The notes under the pieces: generated by a model
Told to the model about the DNA's origin: nothing
The model's database searches: none
What the model saw: the letters and a program-made list of their open reading frames with translations, nothing else
Part shown: positions 63,977 to 64,000 of the stretch, in pieces
Position numbering within the stretch: the first letter of the stretch is position 1
Layout of the letters: every line of letters begins with the position of its first letter
Made by a program: the position numbers and the translations under genes
Assembly (NCBI GenBank): GCA_963782985.1
Contig: CAWALU010000005.1
Location: 124,001 to 188,000 of the forward strand
Reading direction: 5' to 3'
Origin: CAVSWT01 sp963782985
GTDB lineage: Bacteria > Bacteroidota > Ignavibacteria > Ignavibacteriales > Ignavibacteriaceae
DNA: 64,000 nt

Positions 63977-64000
63977 ATGAACAAATATAAAATTTTACAG
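63977..64000 (+). CDS. Start of a plus-strand gene, cut by the window edge
   Basis: An ATG at 63977 (MNKYKILQ...) follows a good ribosome-binding site AAAGGAG (63961-63966, about ten bases upstream). Only eight residues lie in the window, enough to see a gene starts here, not what it is. The basic-then-hydrophobic start fits a signal peptide. Confidence 0.55.

Overview
The window is AT-rich and gene-dense, and it reads as a chromosome segment of a member of the Ignavibacteria / wider FCB (Bacteroidota-Chlorobiota) group. Support: a type IX secretion (T9SS) C-terminal sorting domain with the signature QNFPNPFNPTTKI on the large secreted BNR-repeat protein at 59698-63279; a PorV/PorQ-like outer-membrane protein; several small outer-membrane beta-barrel proteins; many signal peptides ending in FAQ; and the AT-rich coding style. 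The phylum is an inference from these traits. No rRNA, tRNA, CRISPR array, phage or transposase gene was seen.

Layout. 2-6602: the end of an oligopeptide-binding protein, two OppB/OppC-type permeases and, overlapping the last by 4 bases, a 1201-residue Ser/Thr kinase-ATPase-TPR protein. 6788-7747: a secreted protein made of sixteen almost identical 16-residue repeats, closed by a clear terminator. 7831-10800: a secreted HExxH protein with a predicted propeller and barrel. 10916-14764: two soluble histidine kinases, a PAP2-type membrane phosphatase and an ORFan. 15117-18596: a giant coiled-coil protein with a hidden 98-residue super-repeat. 18802-20202: a secreted GH13 amylase. 20318-22284 (minus): a lipoprotein and a PorV-like gene carrying two compensating frameshifts. 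22467-24702: a two-gene osmoprotectant importer with a binding-protein/permease fusion. 24837-36848: mixed metabolism and envelope genes (transketolase, amidase, DedA-type protein, acyltransferase, MalQ, TerB-like, glutathione peroxidase, phosphotransacetylase). 37109-47616: a trehalose / alpha-glucan cluster (TreS-maltokinase fusion, TreZ, GH57, TreY). 47746-56812: a run of YggS, DivIVA, purine nucleoside phosphorylase, a membrane coiled-coil protein, IleS, a DksA-like protein, two tandem LspA and an RluD-type protein; its order recalls the ylmE-divIVA-ileS-ylyA-lspA-ylyB order of Bacillus. 56859-63725: a CDF metal transporter, small proteins, the T9SS cargo protein and a lipoprotein. The first bases of a plus-strand gene lie at the right edge.

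How they work together. MalQ, the amylase and the TreS/TreZ/GH57/TreY cluster make a coherent alpha-glucan and trehalose metabolism. The DivIVA to RluD block links division-site, translation and lipoprotein-maturation functions. The most unusual items are the 48-bp x 16 repeat gene, the 14-residue-quantised coiled-coil repeat, a 28-bp imperfect palindrome sitting in frame inside a T9SS sorting domain, and the broken PorV-like gene, whose middle part imitates a tRNA D-arm but is coding sequence.
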